From an uncultured Hyphomonadaceae bacterium (GTDB taxonomy: Bacteria; Pseudomonadota; Alphaproteobacteria; Caulobacterales; Maricaulaceae), in the NCBI GenBank assembly GCA_913058335.1, contig CAJXPX010000002.1:1-64000 (forward strand): a stretch of 64,000 nucleotides of DNA, in the 5' to 3' direction. Below the pieces are notes generated by a model. That model did not search any database and was not told the origin of the DNA. It worked only from the letters and a program-made list of their open reading frames with translations. Of the stretch, positions 17,236 through 26,528 are shown piece by piece; the stretch's first letter is position 1, and each line of letters opens with the position of its first letter. The position numbers were made by a program, and so were the translations under genes.

Positions 17236-18642
17236 ATGAGTATGACTATGAAATTTTTCACAAAAGCCACGGCGGCCGTTATCGGTTCTGCTGTGATGCT
17301 GTCTGCCATTCCGGCGTCAGCGCAAATTAGCTCTGTTGACGACCTTCTAAGTAAGGTTCGTCAGGACTCTGCCCGGGTCGAACAGGAAAACCGTCAACGT
17401 GAAGCCACTTTCCGTGAACGTCGTGACCAGCAGGAAGCGCTTTTGGCGCAAGCCCGCGGCGAGTTGAACGCACTGGAAGGTCAGGCCGCTGCTGTTGAGC
17501 GGACATTTGATGGTAACCGTGAGGTTATCGACGGGTTAAAGGCTGAACTTCGCGCCGCTCAAGGTGATTTTGGTGAAGTGTTTGGTTTGGCCCGGGGTAA
17601 AGCCGGCGAATTTAAAGCGCTTCTTGATAGCTCACTGATTACGGCGCAATATCCTCGCCGGACAGAAATTTTGGGGACTGTTTCAGAATCCGAAGCTCTG
17701 CCAAGCAGTCAGGATCTGAACGCGATTTACGAATTGATGCTTCAAGAAATTCAGGCTCAACGTGAAGTGGCTACATTCCAAGCTCCTGTTGCCAACGTAA
17801 ATGATGGCGCCGAGCAGGCTGTGACGCGGGTTGGTCCATTTGCTATCTTTACCGCAGATGCCGGGAATTTCCTGGATTACAATGCGCCGACAGAAGAGGG
17901 CAATCAAATCCTTCTCAGCAAATTGCCAAAGCAACCCGGTGGCCAGATTCAATCTGCTGCTGATGCTGTGACAAACGCCTCTGCTGGCGATTTGGTATAT
18001 GCTCCACTTGATCCGACTCGCGGCGAATTGCTGAAGTCATTCGAGCGTGTGCCGGATGTACGTGAGCGTATTTCCTATGGCGGAACTATTGGTTATATCA
18101 TCGTTGCGTTGCTAATTGTTGGTGTGCTTTTCGGTGTAATCAACATTATCCGTCTGTTCCTTGTCAAAATGGCTGTTTCCGGTCAGAAGCGTAAGGCTCA
18201 GCCGTCTAAATCCAACCCGTTGGGTCGCGTGATGATGGCTTATGACTCTTCCAAAACGAAAGATGCGGATACTGTTGAGCTGAAACTTGACGAAGCTATC
18301 TTGAAGGAATCCCCTAAGTTTGAGTTCGGTCTTAACCTTCTTAAACTCTTTGCCGGTATCGCACCGCTCTTGGGTCTTTTGGGTACCGTTACAGGTATGA
18401 TCAAAACCTTCCAAGCTATGATGATTTACGGAACAGGTGATCCCCAGTTGATGGCCGGTGGTATTTCCGAAGCGCTTGTCACGACAATGTTGGGTCTGAT
18501 TGCGGCTATCCCGCTACTCATCCTCCACAGCTTCTGTTCTTCCCTTGCTCGCTCTATCCAGGGCACTCTTGAAGAGCAAAGTGCAGGTATCGTGGCTCGC
18601 CACGTTGAGACCCGCACAACAGGCGGAACAACCGCTCTATAA
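17236..18642 (+). CDS. TtpC-like MotA/TolQ/ExbB protein with periplasmic coiled coil
   Basis: A 468-residue protein with a signal peptide (about 1-30, ending ASAQ), a long periplasmic coiled coil (about 40-110), a linker domain, a membrane helix at about 283-305 and a C-terminal MotA/TolQ/ExbB domain (about 365-455). The last contains the hallmark GIAPLLGLLGTVTGMIKTFQAM and the following LVTTMLGLIAAIPLLI. This is the architecture of Vibrio TtpC, the extra component needed by TonB2 complexes. It probably transmits proton-motive force together with the short ExbB that follows. An 8-bp hairpin lies between it and the next gene. Confidence 0.92.
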   Translation: MSMTMKFFTKATAAVIGSAVMLSAIPASAQISSVDDLLSKVRQDSARVEQENRQREATFRERRDQQEALLAQARGELNALEGQAAAVERTFDGNREVIDGLKAELRAAQGDFGEVFGLARGKAGEFKALLDSSLITAQYPRRTEILGTVSESEALPSSQDLNAIYELMLQEIQAQREVATFQAPVANVNDGAEQAVTRVGPFAIFTADAGNFLDYNAPTEEGNQILLSKLPKQPGGQIQSAADAVTNASAGDLVYAPLDPTRGELLKSFERVPDVRERISYGGTIGYIIVALLIVGVLFGVINIIRLFLVKMAVSGQKRKAQPSKSNPLGRVMMAYDSSKTKDADTVELKLDEAILKESPKFEFGLNLLKLFAGIAPLLGLLGTVTGMIKTFQAMMIYGTGDPQLMAGGISEALVTTMLGLIAAIPLLILHSFCSSLARSIQGTLEEQSAGIVARHVETRTTGGTTAL

Positions 18643-18656
18643 TTAAACCCTTCGGT

Positions 18657-18684
18657 GGTCGCGGCGGAAAATTCTTCCGCGACC
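18657..18684 (+). promoter_or_regulatory. Intercistronic hairpin between the TtpC-like gene and exbB
   Basis: GGTCGCGG (18657-18664) pairs perfectly with CCGCGACC (18677-18684) around a 12-base loop. No T-run follows, so it is more likely an mRNA-stability or processing element than a terminator. It could set stoichiometry between the two channel proteins. Confidence 0.55.
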
Positions 18685-18720
18685 CGTTAAGTTTCCCCAG
18701 TTTGAACTTACAGGTGCTCT

Positions 18721-19239
18721 ATGTTTGCTAATGTCTTTAACGGTCTCCAGGAATTTCTCGCCGCAGGCGGACCCGTACTTTTCTGGATTATGCTGGCGAC
18801 GCTCGCCATGTGGACCTTTATTGTCGAACGCTTTGCTTACTATCTTTTTGCCCATAAGCCGATGAAAGACCGTCTTCAGGCAGAGTGGGACGCTCGCTCA
18901 GACAAAACATCTTGGAGAGCTCACGCCATTCGTGATGAGATGGTGAGCCAAATCAAAGAACGTACAGATACAAATGTAGGGATTATCAAAACCCTAGTTG
19001 CCTTGGCGCCCCTATTGGGTCTTCTCGGAACGGTTACAGGGATGATTGAAGTGTTCGATACCATGGCCCTTTCCGGGTCGTCTAATGCGCGCCTTATGGC
19101 CGGCGGTGTGTTTAAAGCCACTATCCCGACAATGGCGGGTATGACGGCGGCACTTTCTGGTCTGTATTTTTCGACTATATTGCCTCGCAAGAGTTCGCGG
19201 GAAACGGCCCGCTTCGCTGACGACCTTCAGGTCGAGTAG
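18721..19239 (+). CDS. exbB: ExbB proton-channel protein
   Basis: A 172-residue inner-membrane protein of the MotA/TolQ/ExbB family with three helices. The first (about 18-37) is followed by a cytoplasmic loop and the conserved pair of helices in VALAPLLGLLGTVTGMIEVF and KATIPTMAGMTAALSGLYF. It lacks the long periplasmic domain of the upstream TtpC-like protein. With ExbD it forms the proton channel that powers TonB. It is followed after 21 bases by the first exbD. Confidence 0.93.
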   Translation: MFANVFNGLQEFLAAGGPVLFWIMLATLAMWTFIVERFAYYLFAHKPMKDRLQAEWDARSDKTSWRAHAIRDEMVSQIKERTDTNVGIIKTLVALAPLLGLLGTVTGMIEVFDTMALSGSSNARLMAGGVFKATIPTMAGMTAALSGLYFSTILPRKSSRETARFADDLQVE

Positions 19240-19260
19240 CCCCAAAGATAAGAGGATTTT

Positions 19261-19683
19261 ATGAGACGCGGACGTAAACATAACGCCGACGAAGCTGATG
19301 TCGATATGACCCCGATGCTGGACATCGTGTTCATCATGCTCATCTTCTTTATCGTGACTGCCACATTTCTGGACGAGGACGGCATCGATTTGACGCAGCC
19401 TCCGCCCCCGCCTGAGGACCTTCCTCCTCCGCCTGATCAACCCCGCGCGATTACTGTTTTTGTTGATGCCCGGAATCAGTGTTCAGTGGATCAACGCAGC
19501 ACAAGTTGCGACCGCGTTACGCTCGCTGTGGAGCGTCTCTTGGCCGATAAGCCGGGTGCCAGCGTTATTTTGCGGATGGATGAACGCTCCAAGCACGAGA
19601 TTCTTGTTGAACTTAAAGACGGGTTGGACGCCGGTGGACGCCCGACAAAAATTGAAATCGTAGAAGCAAACGCCGGGGCTTAA
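19261..19683 (+). CDS. exbD: ExbD (copy 1)
   Basis: A 140-residue protein with one N-terminal membrane helix preceded by VDMTPMLDIVFIMLIFF. The Asp in MLD corresponds to the essential Asp25 of E. coli ExbD. A proline-rich stretch (QPPPPPEDLPPPPDQP, about 44-60) links it to the periplasmic domain, which is unusual for ExbD and more like TonB. The two cysteines (about 74 and 82) in the periplasmic domain may form a disulphide. AGAGGAT precedes the ATG. It is the partner of exbB. Confidence 0.92.
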   Translation: MRRGRKHNADEADVDMTPMLDIVFIMLIFFIVTATFLDEDGIDLTQPPPPPEDLPPPPDQPRAITVFVDARNQCSVDQRSTSCDRVTLAVERLLADKPGASVILRMDERSKHEILVELKDGLDAGGRPTKIEIVEANAGA

Positions 19684-19730
19684 GTCTCCGCTTTTGCTAA
19701 ATATGATTTGCCCAGGTTGATATAAGTCTA

Positions 19731-19758
19731 GGTTCCAAATGATATTTTCTCTGGAACC
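19731..19758 (+). promoter_or_regulatory. Intercistronic hairpin between the two exbD genes
   Basis: GGTTCCA (19731-19737) pairs with TGGAACC (19752-19758) with a 14-base loop. It lies in a 113-base gap, the longest before TonB in this operon. It may be a processing site, or part of an internal promoter region. Confidence 0.4.
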
Positions 19759-19796
19759 GATTTGCATCTGCCACGTAAATGTGATAAGGTAACAAT

Positions 19797-20192
19797 ATGT
19801 CAAGACGTAGTAGAGTTTCGGTTCCGGAAGAAGATACAGAATTGAACATGACACCCATGTTGGATGTTGTTTTCATTCTCTTGATCTTTTTCATCGTGAC
19901 CTCTGTTTTCGTGAAAACGCCGGGGATCGACCCGACAGAGCCAGTCGCGACAACGGATAAAGAGTGGAAGCCAACAATCCTTATTGCCGTAAATGCGGCA
20001 AATGAGATTTGGATCGATAAGCGACCTTATGATGTGTCAGAAATTCGCCCCGTTGTGACAGCAATCCGGGATGAGAGCCCAAAGGCTCAAGCCATTATTA
20101 AAGCCGACCAAGACGCTGAAGTCGGGACGGTTATGGCGGTGCAGGATCTCATGCAGGAACTTGAAATTAACACGCGCGTCGGCACTGAATAA
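19797..20192 (+). CDS. exbD: ExbD (copy 2)
   Basis: A 131-residue ExbD. The helix motif LNMTPMLDVVFILLIFF carries the essential Asp, and the periplasmic part includes WKPTILIAVNAANEIWID and AIIKADQDAEVGTVMAVQDLMQE, typical of the family. It lacks the proline-rich linker of copy 1. The two paralogues are well diverged outside the helix, so the complex may contain hetero-oligomeric ExbD, which is inference. It is followed by tonB after 30 bases. Confidence 0.93.
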   Translation: MSRRSRVSVPEEDTELNMTPMLDVVFILLIFFIVTSVFVKTPGIDPTEPVATTDKEWKPTILIAVNAANEIWIDKRPYDVSEIRPVVTAIRDESPKAQAIIKADQDAEVGTVMAVQDLMQELEINTRVGTE

Positions 20193-20222
20193 GCTGGTTC
20201 TCGAGTAAGAAAGGACGTTATT

Positions 20223-20852
20223 ATGGGTAATATTTTACGATGGGTTATTGGGGTTCCGGTTGCAGCGATTGTAACAATTGGGCTTTTCATCCTTATGACG
20301 GTTCTTATCTCGGCCGAGTTTGAACCGGAAGAAAAAGTCGAAACCGCGACATTTGAAATCAACCCAAAAGTTGAAGATATCAAAGTTATTGAACGTGAAA
20401 CTCAAGTCGATCAGGTTAAAAAAGTTGTCACACCTCCGCCTCCGCCCATGATTGAGCGTGCGCAGGCTGACAAGCCCACAGAACGCATTGCGTCTCTTGA
20501 AGGGGCTGTTCCTGAATTTGAGACTCCCAAGATTGATCGCCAAAGCTTCAAAATTGCGGTTTCTGACCGCGATGCGCAGCCTTTGGTTCGTATCCCGCCA
20601 ATTATGCCAACACGGGCCGATAAATCCGGTCACTGCAAAGTTCGCTTCGATGTGAGCCCGGAAGGCCAGCCGTTTAACGTAACGGCCACATATTGCACAG
20701 AGAGTCTTTTCGAGCGCGCCTCAACCAAGTCAGTTGAGAAATGGAAATATAATCCAAAAGTCGTCGAAGGCCGTAATGTCGCCCGGAGCGGTGTGGAAAG
20801 CCAAATCACGTTCCGCCTGACGGATGAGCGCGGCAATATTATTCCTGAATAG
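20223..20852 (+). CDS. tonB: TonB family energy transducer
   Basis: A 209-residue protein with one N-terminal membrane helix (about 7-28), a short proline segment (TPPPPPM, about 72-78) and a C-terminal TonB domain (about 120-205). It is shorter in the proline-rich span than E. coli TonB and resembles TonB2-type proteins. The C-terminal domain begins LVRIPPIMPTRADKSGHCKVRFDVSPEG and ends with the KSVEKWKYNPKVVEG motif. Cysteines in GHC and TYC may form a disulphide. It couples the ExbB/ExbD complex to the TonB box of receptors such as the one at 7464. Confidence 0.93.
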   Translation: MGNILRWVIGVPVAAIVTIGLFILMTVLISAEFEPEEKVETATFEINPKVEDIKVIERETQVDQVKKVVTPPPPPMIERAQADKPTERIASLEGAVPEFETPKIDRQSFKIAVSDRDAQPLVRIPPIMPTRADKSGHCKVRFDVSPEGQPFNVTATYCTESLFERASTKSVEKWKYNPKVVEGRNVARSGVESQITFRLTDERGNIIPE

Positions 20853-20962
20853 GCCGGTTTAGCCGTCTGTTCAAATTGGGCTGGATTTGCTTCGAGCCTA
20901 TAAAATACAAAGGGGCGGTTGTCTGCCCCCTCACAGCGTCTGCTTATCCCTTTGGGCTGTAG

Positions 20963-20989
20963 TCGTCGTAACGCCGTAATCGTCGTAAC
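20963..20989 (+). repeat. Short direct repeat upstream of the TPR gene
   Basis: TCGTCGTAAC occurs at 20963-20972 and 20980-20989, a 17-bp period, about 30 bases before the TPR gene start. A GGGGC/GCCCC hairpin without T-run lies just upstream (about 20912-20929). Possibly regulatory. Confidence 0.35.
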
Positions 20990-21019
20990 ATAGTGAGCTA
21001 ATGCTTTAAGGAGATTGTG

Positions 21020-22519
21020 ATGAGCCTATCACTTACAAAAATGATCCGAAACGGGTTAAGCGCCAGTGCTTTTGCCTTGGCAACAGTGACCATGGTCGCG
21101 GCTGTTGCGCCGATGACAGCGCAGGCTCAGGATAATGAAGAACAGCCGCAAGAGGGCCGCCAGTTCGGAGCTAAAGCGGGTGCGCTGGTAAGTGAAGCCA
21201 ATGAGCTGACGACGGCGAATAAATTCCAAGAATCTATTGCCAAGCTGAATGAAGCTTTGGCTTTGTCTGACCTTAATCCTTATGAGACATCTATTATCTA
21301 TCAGGTTCAGGGGACGAATTATTACGAACTAAATAACTACTCACAGGCTATTCAAGCTTTTGAAAACTCCATTAGCGCCGGGGGTCTTCTCCCGAATGAA
21401 GCGTCCAGTCTGCGTGTAAATATTGCGCAGCTCCTGATCGGTAATGAGCAATTTTCCGAAGGCGCGACCATGCTGGAAAACTATCTGGCTCAAGGCGGGC
21501 AAGAAAAGCCTAAATATGTTGAATACATCACCCAAGCATGGGTACAGGCCGAAAATTATCAGAAAGCTCTGCCATGGGCGGAGAAATGGTTTAATAATGC
21601 TAGCCCGAAAGAGCGGAAGCACTTTGATCTTCTGAATTTCCTTTATAATAACTTGAATATGCCTGCCAAACAGGCCGATATTGTCAAAGAGATGATTAAT
21701 CGCTGGCCACAAGAGAAGCAGCTATGGGAAGCTTGGGCTTCCATGCTGGCGAATGGCGGACGTGAGCAAGAAGCCTTTGAAGTGACTAAAATGCTTTATC
21801 TTGGCGGAGCTTTGTCTAGCGAACAGGATCTCATGAAAGTTGTTCAGTATTACAGCTTTTACGATATGCCTTTCCAAGCGGCAGAAATCCTTGAACGCGA
21901 GATTGATGCAGGCCGGATTTCCCAAGATTCAGACAAGCTCGTCCAGCTTTCCAACCTCTATCGCCAGGCCCGTGAATATAAACGCGCTATTCCTGTTTTG
22001 GAACAAGCCGCTGCGAGTTCAGGCACAGCCAAGCTTTATGCCGATTTAGGCGAAGCTCTTTATAATGAAGGCCAGTGCCAAAAGGCTGAGACAGCTTTTA
22101 AAGAAGCGATTAACCGCGGGTATGACTCTGGTAAATCATGGATGCTTATCGCGACCTGTCGTTATGAGACGACTCAAACTCAGGAACGTCTCACTTGCGG
22201 CATGTCACCGGAAGAGATGAATAATGCGCCGATTACGCGTAGTCGTGCCTCCGCGATTGAAGCTTTTAATAACGTACCAGCCTCTTCTCGTGAAAATCGC
22301 AACGCCGATAAGTGGGTTTCATTTATCCGGGCGGAACGCGAAGCGCTTGAGCGTCGTTGTGAATTTGAAGCCAATATCGAAAAAGAATTGTGCTTCCAGA
22401 AAATCAAAGGCGCTTATGACAATGAAATCTTTGCAGGCGAATTTGAGCTCGAAGACGAAAATTGTCTGAAGTTCAAGCCTGAATATGACGCGAAATATAT
22501 CGTCAAAACGACAGGATAA
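21020..22519 (+). CDS. TPR-repeat periplasmic protein of the TonB cluster
   Basis: About 499 residues with a signal peptide ending MTAQAQ and a string of tetratricopeptide-like helical repeats (about 50-400), for example NPYETSIIYQVQGTNYYELN and LYADLGEALYNEGQCQKAE. The C-terminal tail holds several cysteines. TPR proteins close many ExbB/ExbD/TonB2-type clusters and probably act as scaffolds; no enzyme motif is seen. The ATG at 21020 is preferred over the overlapping GTG because AAGGAGA sits 6 bases upstream. A strong terminator follows and ends the operon. Confidence 0.88.
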   Translation: MSLSLTKMIRNGLSASAFALATVTMVAAVAPMTAQAQDNEEQPQEGRQFGAKAGALVSEANELTTANKFQESIAKLNEALALSDLNPYETSIIYQVQGTNYYELNNYSQAIQAFENSISAGGLLPNEASSLRVNIAQLLIGNEQFSEGATMLENYLAQGGQEKPKYVEYITQAWVQAENYQKALPWAEKWFNNASPKERKHFDLLNFLYNNLNMPAKQADIVKEMINRWPQEKQLWEAWASMLANGGREQEAFEVTKMLYLGGALSSEQDLMKVVQYYSFYDMPFQAAEILEREIDAGRISQDSDKLVQLSNLYRQAREYKRAIPVLEQAAASSGTAKLYADLGEALYNEGQCQKAETAFKEAINRGYDSGKSWMLIATCRYETTQTQERLTCGMSPEEMNNAPITRSRASAIEAFNNVPASSRENRNADKWVSFIRAEREALERRCEFEANIEKELCFQKIKGAYDNEIFAGEFELEDENCLKFKPEYDAKYIVKTTG

Positions 22520-22545
22520 TTTCCGTCTCATTCAAAAGTAGATTT

Positions 22546-22573
22546 AACCCGGCCCTGTGGCCGGGTTTTTTAT
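22546..22573. terminator. Intrinsic terminator ending the TonB operon
   Basis: AACCCGGCC (22546-22554) pairs with GGCCGGGTT (22559-22567), a 9-bp stem with a CTGT loop and a T-run. The A residues on the left make it weakly bidirectional, which would also serve the convergent oligopeptidase gene. Confidence 0.93.
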
Positions 22574-22702
22574 TTGGAAAATAATCTAACCCAGATGGGA
22601 CGCTTTCTGAATAGTGCCTCTGAAAATCAGACGGGGGTCAGGGTCATTATTAGAGATAAGCCTTGATATAGACGGCCATTCATAACTATTGGCTATTGTT
22701 AA

Positions 22703-24868
22703 TTACTGATTGACCTGACCGAGACAGGCCAGAGCAAAGGCATATTCGAGGGCGGTTTCCTTTAGCGAGTCATAACGACCGCTTTCGCCTTGATGCCCCG
22801 CTTCCATATTGGTTTTGAGAAGGATTGGCGCGCCGCCCGTCTGGTGATCGCGCAATTTGGCCGCCCATTTCGCTGGCTCCCAATAAGTCACGCGGGGATC
22901 GGTAAGGCCCGCCGTGATCAGGGTGGGGGGATAGGCCTTGTTTTCGACGCGGTCATAAGGCGAGTATTCATCAATACGGTCATAGGCCTCCGCCTCTAAT
23001 AGAGGATTGCCCCATTCCGGCCATTCCGGCGGGGTAAGGGGCAGGGTTTCGTCCGACATCGTATTTAAAACATCAACAAAAGGCACAGCCGCGATGACGC
23101 CGGCAAATAGCTCCGGCGCTTGATTAAGAGCGGCTCCCACGAGCATGCCGCCGGCAGAGCCGCCATGCGCGACGAGCTTCCCTTCGGAGGAATAGTCTTT
23201 TTCGCAAAGCCCCCGCCCGACATCGACAAAATCATTGAATGTATTGATTTTCTTTTCGAGTTTACCGTCCAAATACCATTGATAGCCTTTGGCCATGCCG
23301 CCGCGAATATGGGCGATGGCATAAATGAAACCGCGATCAACGAGCGAGAGAATGGTCGTCCGGAAGGCCGCCGGAATGGTAATGCCGTAAGAGCCGTACC
23401 CATATAGGAGCAAAGGGGCGCTACCGTCTGTGGGGGTATCGCTCCGGCGTAAAATTGTAACAGGTATGGTTTCGCCGTCGCGGGCTGTGACACTAACCCG
23501 TTCCGTTTGGTAATCTGACGGCTCATGTCCGCTCGGGACAATTTGAGTTTTCACGAGCGCTCTTTCCCGTGTTTTCATATTATAGGCAAAAACCTGCGAA
23601 GGTGTGGTAGGCGAAGCATAGGAGAAATAAAGTCGATCTGTTGCATATTCATATCCGGACATAAGACCGAGGGAATAGGCGGGCTCATCCATCTCCAGGC
23701 TGTGCTCTTCGCCATTGCGCATATCGCGAATGACAATCCGCGGTAGGGCATTTTCGCGCTCAAGCCGGACCAGGAAATGCTCGAAAGCTTCCAGACCCAA
23801 AATAAGCGTGCCGGGTTTATGGGAAATAAAATCGGCCCATGTCTGGGCCGGGCCTCTCTCCTCGGCGACTTTAATCTGAAAATCGACGGCGCTGTTTGCA
23901 TTGGTTAAAATATATGTCTGCCCGCCCTGATCGTGAAGGCTATATTCAAGCCCCTCCTCACGCTTGGCAAAACAAAGAGCCGGCGCTTTGGAGTTATTGG
24001 CCGGGACGCGCCAAATTTCAGACGTTGTATGATTATGCGCGCTGATTTCGATATGGGCCATGTCATCGGAAGAGCCAACACTGACGAAAAATCCCGGATC
24101 ACTTTCTTTATAAATAAGTTCAGGCTCGCTCTGGTCGTTGAAAATATCCTGACGAAAAACGGCGTAGGGACGCTGATTATCGTCGCGCTCCACCCAATAA
24201 AGCGTGCGGGAGTCTTCAGCCCACACCAACGCTCCAGCGGCCTGCTTTATTTGCGTCTCGATTGCTTCGTCTTCCGCGTCGTTTTTCATGCCGAGTTTGC
24301 GAAGAAATACCTGGTAATTTTCAGATCCCTTGCCATCCACGCCATAGGCAAGCCATTTGTGGTCCGGGCTATGCGAGACAGAGCCGAGGTCGAAATAGCC
24401 GGGATAGGATTTAGAGAGGGTTTCCGCGTCTAGAACCTCCTCTGACCTCGCCAGAACAGTTTCAGTTAGAGTGACGGGCGTCTCGGGAGACTCTTGAAGA
24501 ATGCGGGCAAAGACGCCGTGCTCATCTCCGGTTCGGTAATGGTGAAAATAGGCCCATTTCCCATCCGGCAGGGGCGTACTGGCGGCTTCCGGCTCTAGCC
24601 GCGCTTTCAACTCTTCGAATATCTTGTCTTTTAAGGACTCATAAGGTTTTAACAGCGCCTCGGTATAGCTGTTCTCGGCTTCCAAATGGGTTTTTATTGA
24701 GACGTTCAATTTGGAAGGGTCCCGCATGACCTCTTGCCAGTTTTCATCTTTCATCCAAGCATAGTCATCAACCCGTTGACGGCCAAGCTGATTAATTGTC
24801 ACTGGCTTCTTTTCGGCTTTTGGGGGCAGGGCAGAGGATTTGAAAATTTGAGGCATAAATCGGTCCAT
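22703..24868 (-). CDS. ptrB: Oligopeptidase B (S9A family)
   Basis: A 721-residue serine oligopeptidase with no signal peptide, therefore cytoplasmic. The N-terminal beta-propeller (about 80-430) gates a C-terminal hydrolase domain. Catalytic residues are Ser571 in GGSAGG, Asp657 in TDPRV and His692 in EAGHQG. The family cleaves short peptides after basic residues. An in-frame ATG four codons in is an alternative start. It is convergent with the TonB/TPR operon and could finish degradation of imported peptides, which is inference from context only. Confidence 0.93.
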   Translation of the reverse strand: MDRFMPQIFKSSALPPKAEKKPVTINQLGRQRVDDYAWMKDENWQEVMRDPSKLNVSIKTHLEAENSYTEALLKPYESLKDKIFEELKARLEPEAASTPLPDGKWAYFHHYRTGDEHGVFARILQESPETPVTLTETVLARSEEVLDAETLSKSYPGYFDLGSVSHSPDHKWLAYGVDGKGSENYQVFLRKLGMKNDAEDEAIETQIKQAAGALVWAEDSRTLYWVERDDNQRPYAVFRQDIFNDQSEPELIYKESDPGFFVSVGSSDDMAHIEISAHNHTTSEIWRVPANNSKAPALCFAKREEGLEYSLHDQGGQTYILTNANSAVDFQIKVAEERGPAQTWADFISHKPGTLILGLEAFEHFLVRLERENALPRIVIRDMRNGEEHSLEMDEPAYSLGLMSGYEYATDRLYFSYASPTTPSQVFAYNMKTRERALVKTQIVPSGHEPSDYQTERVSVTARDGETIPVTILRRSDTPTDGSAPLLLYGYGSYGITIPAAFRTTILSLVDRGFIYAIAHIRGGMAKGYQWYLDGKLEKKINTFNDFVDVGRGLCEKDYSSEGKLVAHGGSAGGMLVGAALNQAPELFAGVIAAVPFVDVLNTMSDETLPLTPPEWPEWGNPLLEAEAYDRIDEYSPYDRVENKAYPPTLITAGLTDPRVTYWEPAKWAAKLRDHQTGGAPILLKTNMEAGHQGESGRYDSLKETALEYAFALACLGQVNQ

Positions 24869-25095
24869 GTGTGTTGCTGTTTCCGCCTAGACAATGCGCG
24901 CGGCAGCTTCAACTGCGAAGCGTGTTTGGCGGCGGGATTTGGCAGTCACAAACGGGAAAGAAAGAGGTGGAAATAGTCACGCTTGGTTAACGGCTTTTGA
25001 CTATTCTAGCGGGTAAAGCATTATGTTGCAGAAATTTTTGCGGCCAGGAATTTGGCCTTTACGTTTGGCAAAAGGGCGCAGGAGAGGTTTCATTT

Positions 25096-26370
25096 ATGGT
25101 ATCCATGCCGGCACAGTCCCGCAAAATGCGCTCTGACCTCCCGCCTCTCAAAGAGGCGGAGAACGGACCCGTATTGCAGGAAGTCCCGACGCTCTCGGAT
25201 GAAGGCAACACCCGCCGCCAACTCGCCAAACGCCTTGCTGATGTTATCTGTATTCCCGCCAGCCAGCTTACCCCCCAAGAGCGCCATATGGCCGGGGACG
25301 TCTTGGTGGAGTTACTGCGCGACGCAGATATTGATGTGCGCGAAAGTGTCGCCAAACGCCTTGTTATGCTGAATGAAGCGCCGCGCACGATTTTGGTCAT
25401 TCTGGCCAAGGATGATATACGGGTAGCCAAACATATTCTGGAAAATAGCTTGTCTCTAACGGATAGCGATCTGATTCAGGTGGCTCAGAAAGTCTCAGGC
25501 GAACACCGCAAAGTTATTGCTCATAGACGTAAACTCTCTGATTCTGTTGTGGATGCGCTCGTACAATTTCTCGAAGAGGATGTTGTCGAAACTCTTTTGA
25601 AAAATAACGGCGCGGAATTTAGCGAAACGGCCTTGCAGCGTATTTTGACTGTGTCCCGGAATTACGCGCCCTATGTAAGCTTGCTCAACCGCCGCGAAGA
25701 ACTCCGCCCCAGCCATGGGCTCACCATGTTTTGGTGGGCGGACCGATCTACCCGCCGACGTATCTTGCACCGTTTTGCGGTGACTCGCTCTGTCTTGCAG
25801 GAAAGCTGTAATGATCTGTTTGCTGAAGCGGCCAAAGAAGGCTGGCAGGATGCAAGCGTCAGAAAAGCCCTGCAATTTGTCGAACGCCGCCAGCGCAACC
25901 GCGCCGCGATTGCCAGAAGTGATTTCGACGGTTTGGAATCCGCGATTGAAATCGCCTCAGCTCACGGGCTGACAAAAAAGCTGATTGAAGAAATTTCTTA
26001 TATGTCCGGTATAAAACCGGCAACGGGGGCTCAAATTCTAACCGATATGGGCGGAGAGGCGCTCGCCGTTTTGTGTAAATCGACGGGTTTGAAACGCGAT
26101 ATGCTGGAAAAACTCTGGCGCGCCGTTTACCGCCCGCCTGAGGATGAAATGGAGCAAGAACACCCGCATCTTACCCGGGTGATTGAGGCCTATGATGTGA
26201 TTTCGACCGATAAGGCCCAGACCGTTTTAAGGTATTGGAATTGGTCGCTGACCTCCTCTCTGAATGAAGATGTTCTGCGCTACATCAAAAACGGTGTGAT
26301 TCCCCGCGAAGAAGAGCACGGCGCAGCCGCGATCACGGCTGCCCTCGTTTTTGGGCACCGAAAAGGCTAG
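25096..26370 (+). CDS. DUF2336 domain protein
   Basis: About 424 residues from the ATG at 25096, which has AGGAGAGG 8 bases upstream; an in-frame start at 24997 adds 33 implausible residues. DUF2336 covers most of the protein. It is all-helical with HEAT-like repeats, for example VLVELLRDADIDVRESVAKRLV and ILVILAKDDIRVAKHILENSL. These proteins are largely confined to alphaproteobacteria and have no established enzymatic role. A helical scaffold or regulatory function is likely. It stands alone, 158 bases before the antiporter operon. Confidence 0.85.
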   Translation: MVSMPAQSRKMRSDLPPLKEAENGPVLQEVPTLSDEGNTRRQLAKRLADVICIPASQLTPQERHMAGDVLVELLRDADIDVRESVAKRLVMLNEAPRTILVILAKDDIRVAKHILENSLSLTDSDLIQVAQKVSGEHRKVIAHRRKLSDSVVDALVQFLEEDVVETLLKNNGAEFSETALQRILTVSRNYAPYVSLLNRREELRPSHGLTMFWWADRSTRRRILHRFAVTRSVLQESCNDLFAEAAKEGWQDASVRKALQFVERRQRNRAAIARSDFDGLESAIEIASAHGLTKKLIEEISYMSGIKPATGAQILTDMGGEALAVLCKSTGLKRDMLEKLWRAVYRPPEDEMEQEHPHLTRVIEAYDVISTDKAQTVLRYWNWSLTSSLNEDVLRYIKNGVIPREEEHGAAAITAALVFGHRKG

Positions 26371-26528
26371 CAAATCGAGCCTTTTCAGCGCGCGCGTTAC
26401 TAATCCACAAAACATTTGCACACTTTGGCCGTGTTTAGCCTTTAAATGCGTAATTCCGCCCTTTAAGACGACAGCTGAGAGGGTGGATTGGGACATCCTA
26501 AAATCTTGGGTGAGGAGCGCTGAATAGC

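Noticed and set aside
24997-25095. N-terminal extension of the DUF2336 protein
   Set aside because: The ATG at 25096 has a strong Shine-Dalgarno; the extension is Cys-rich and unlike the family.
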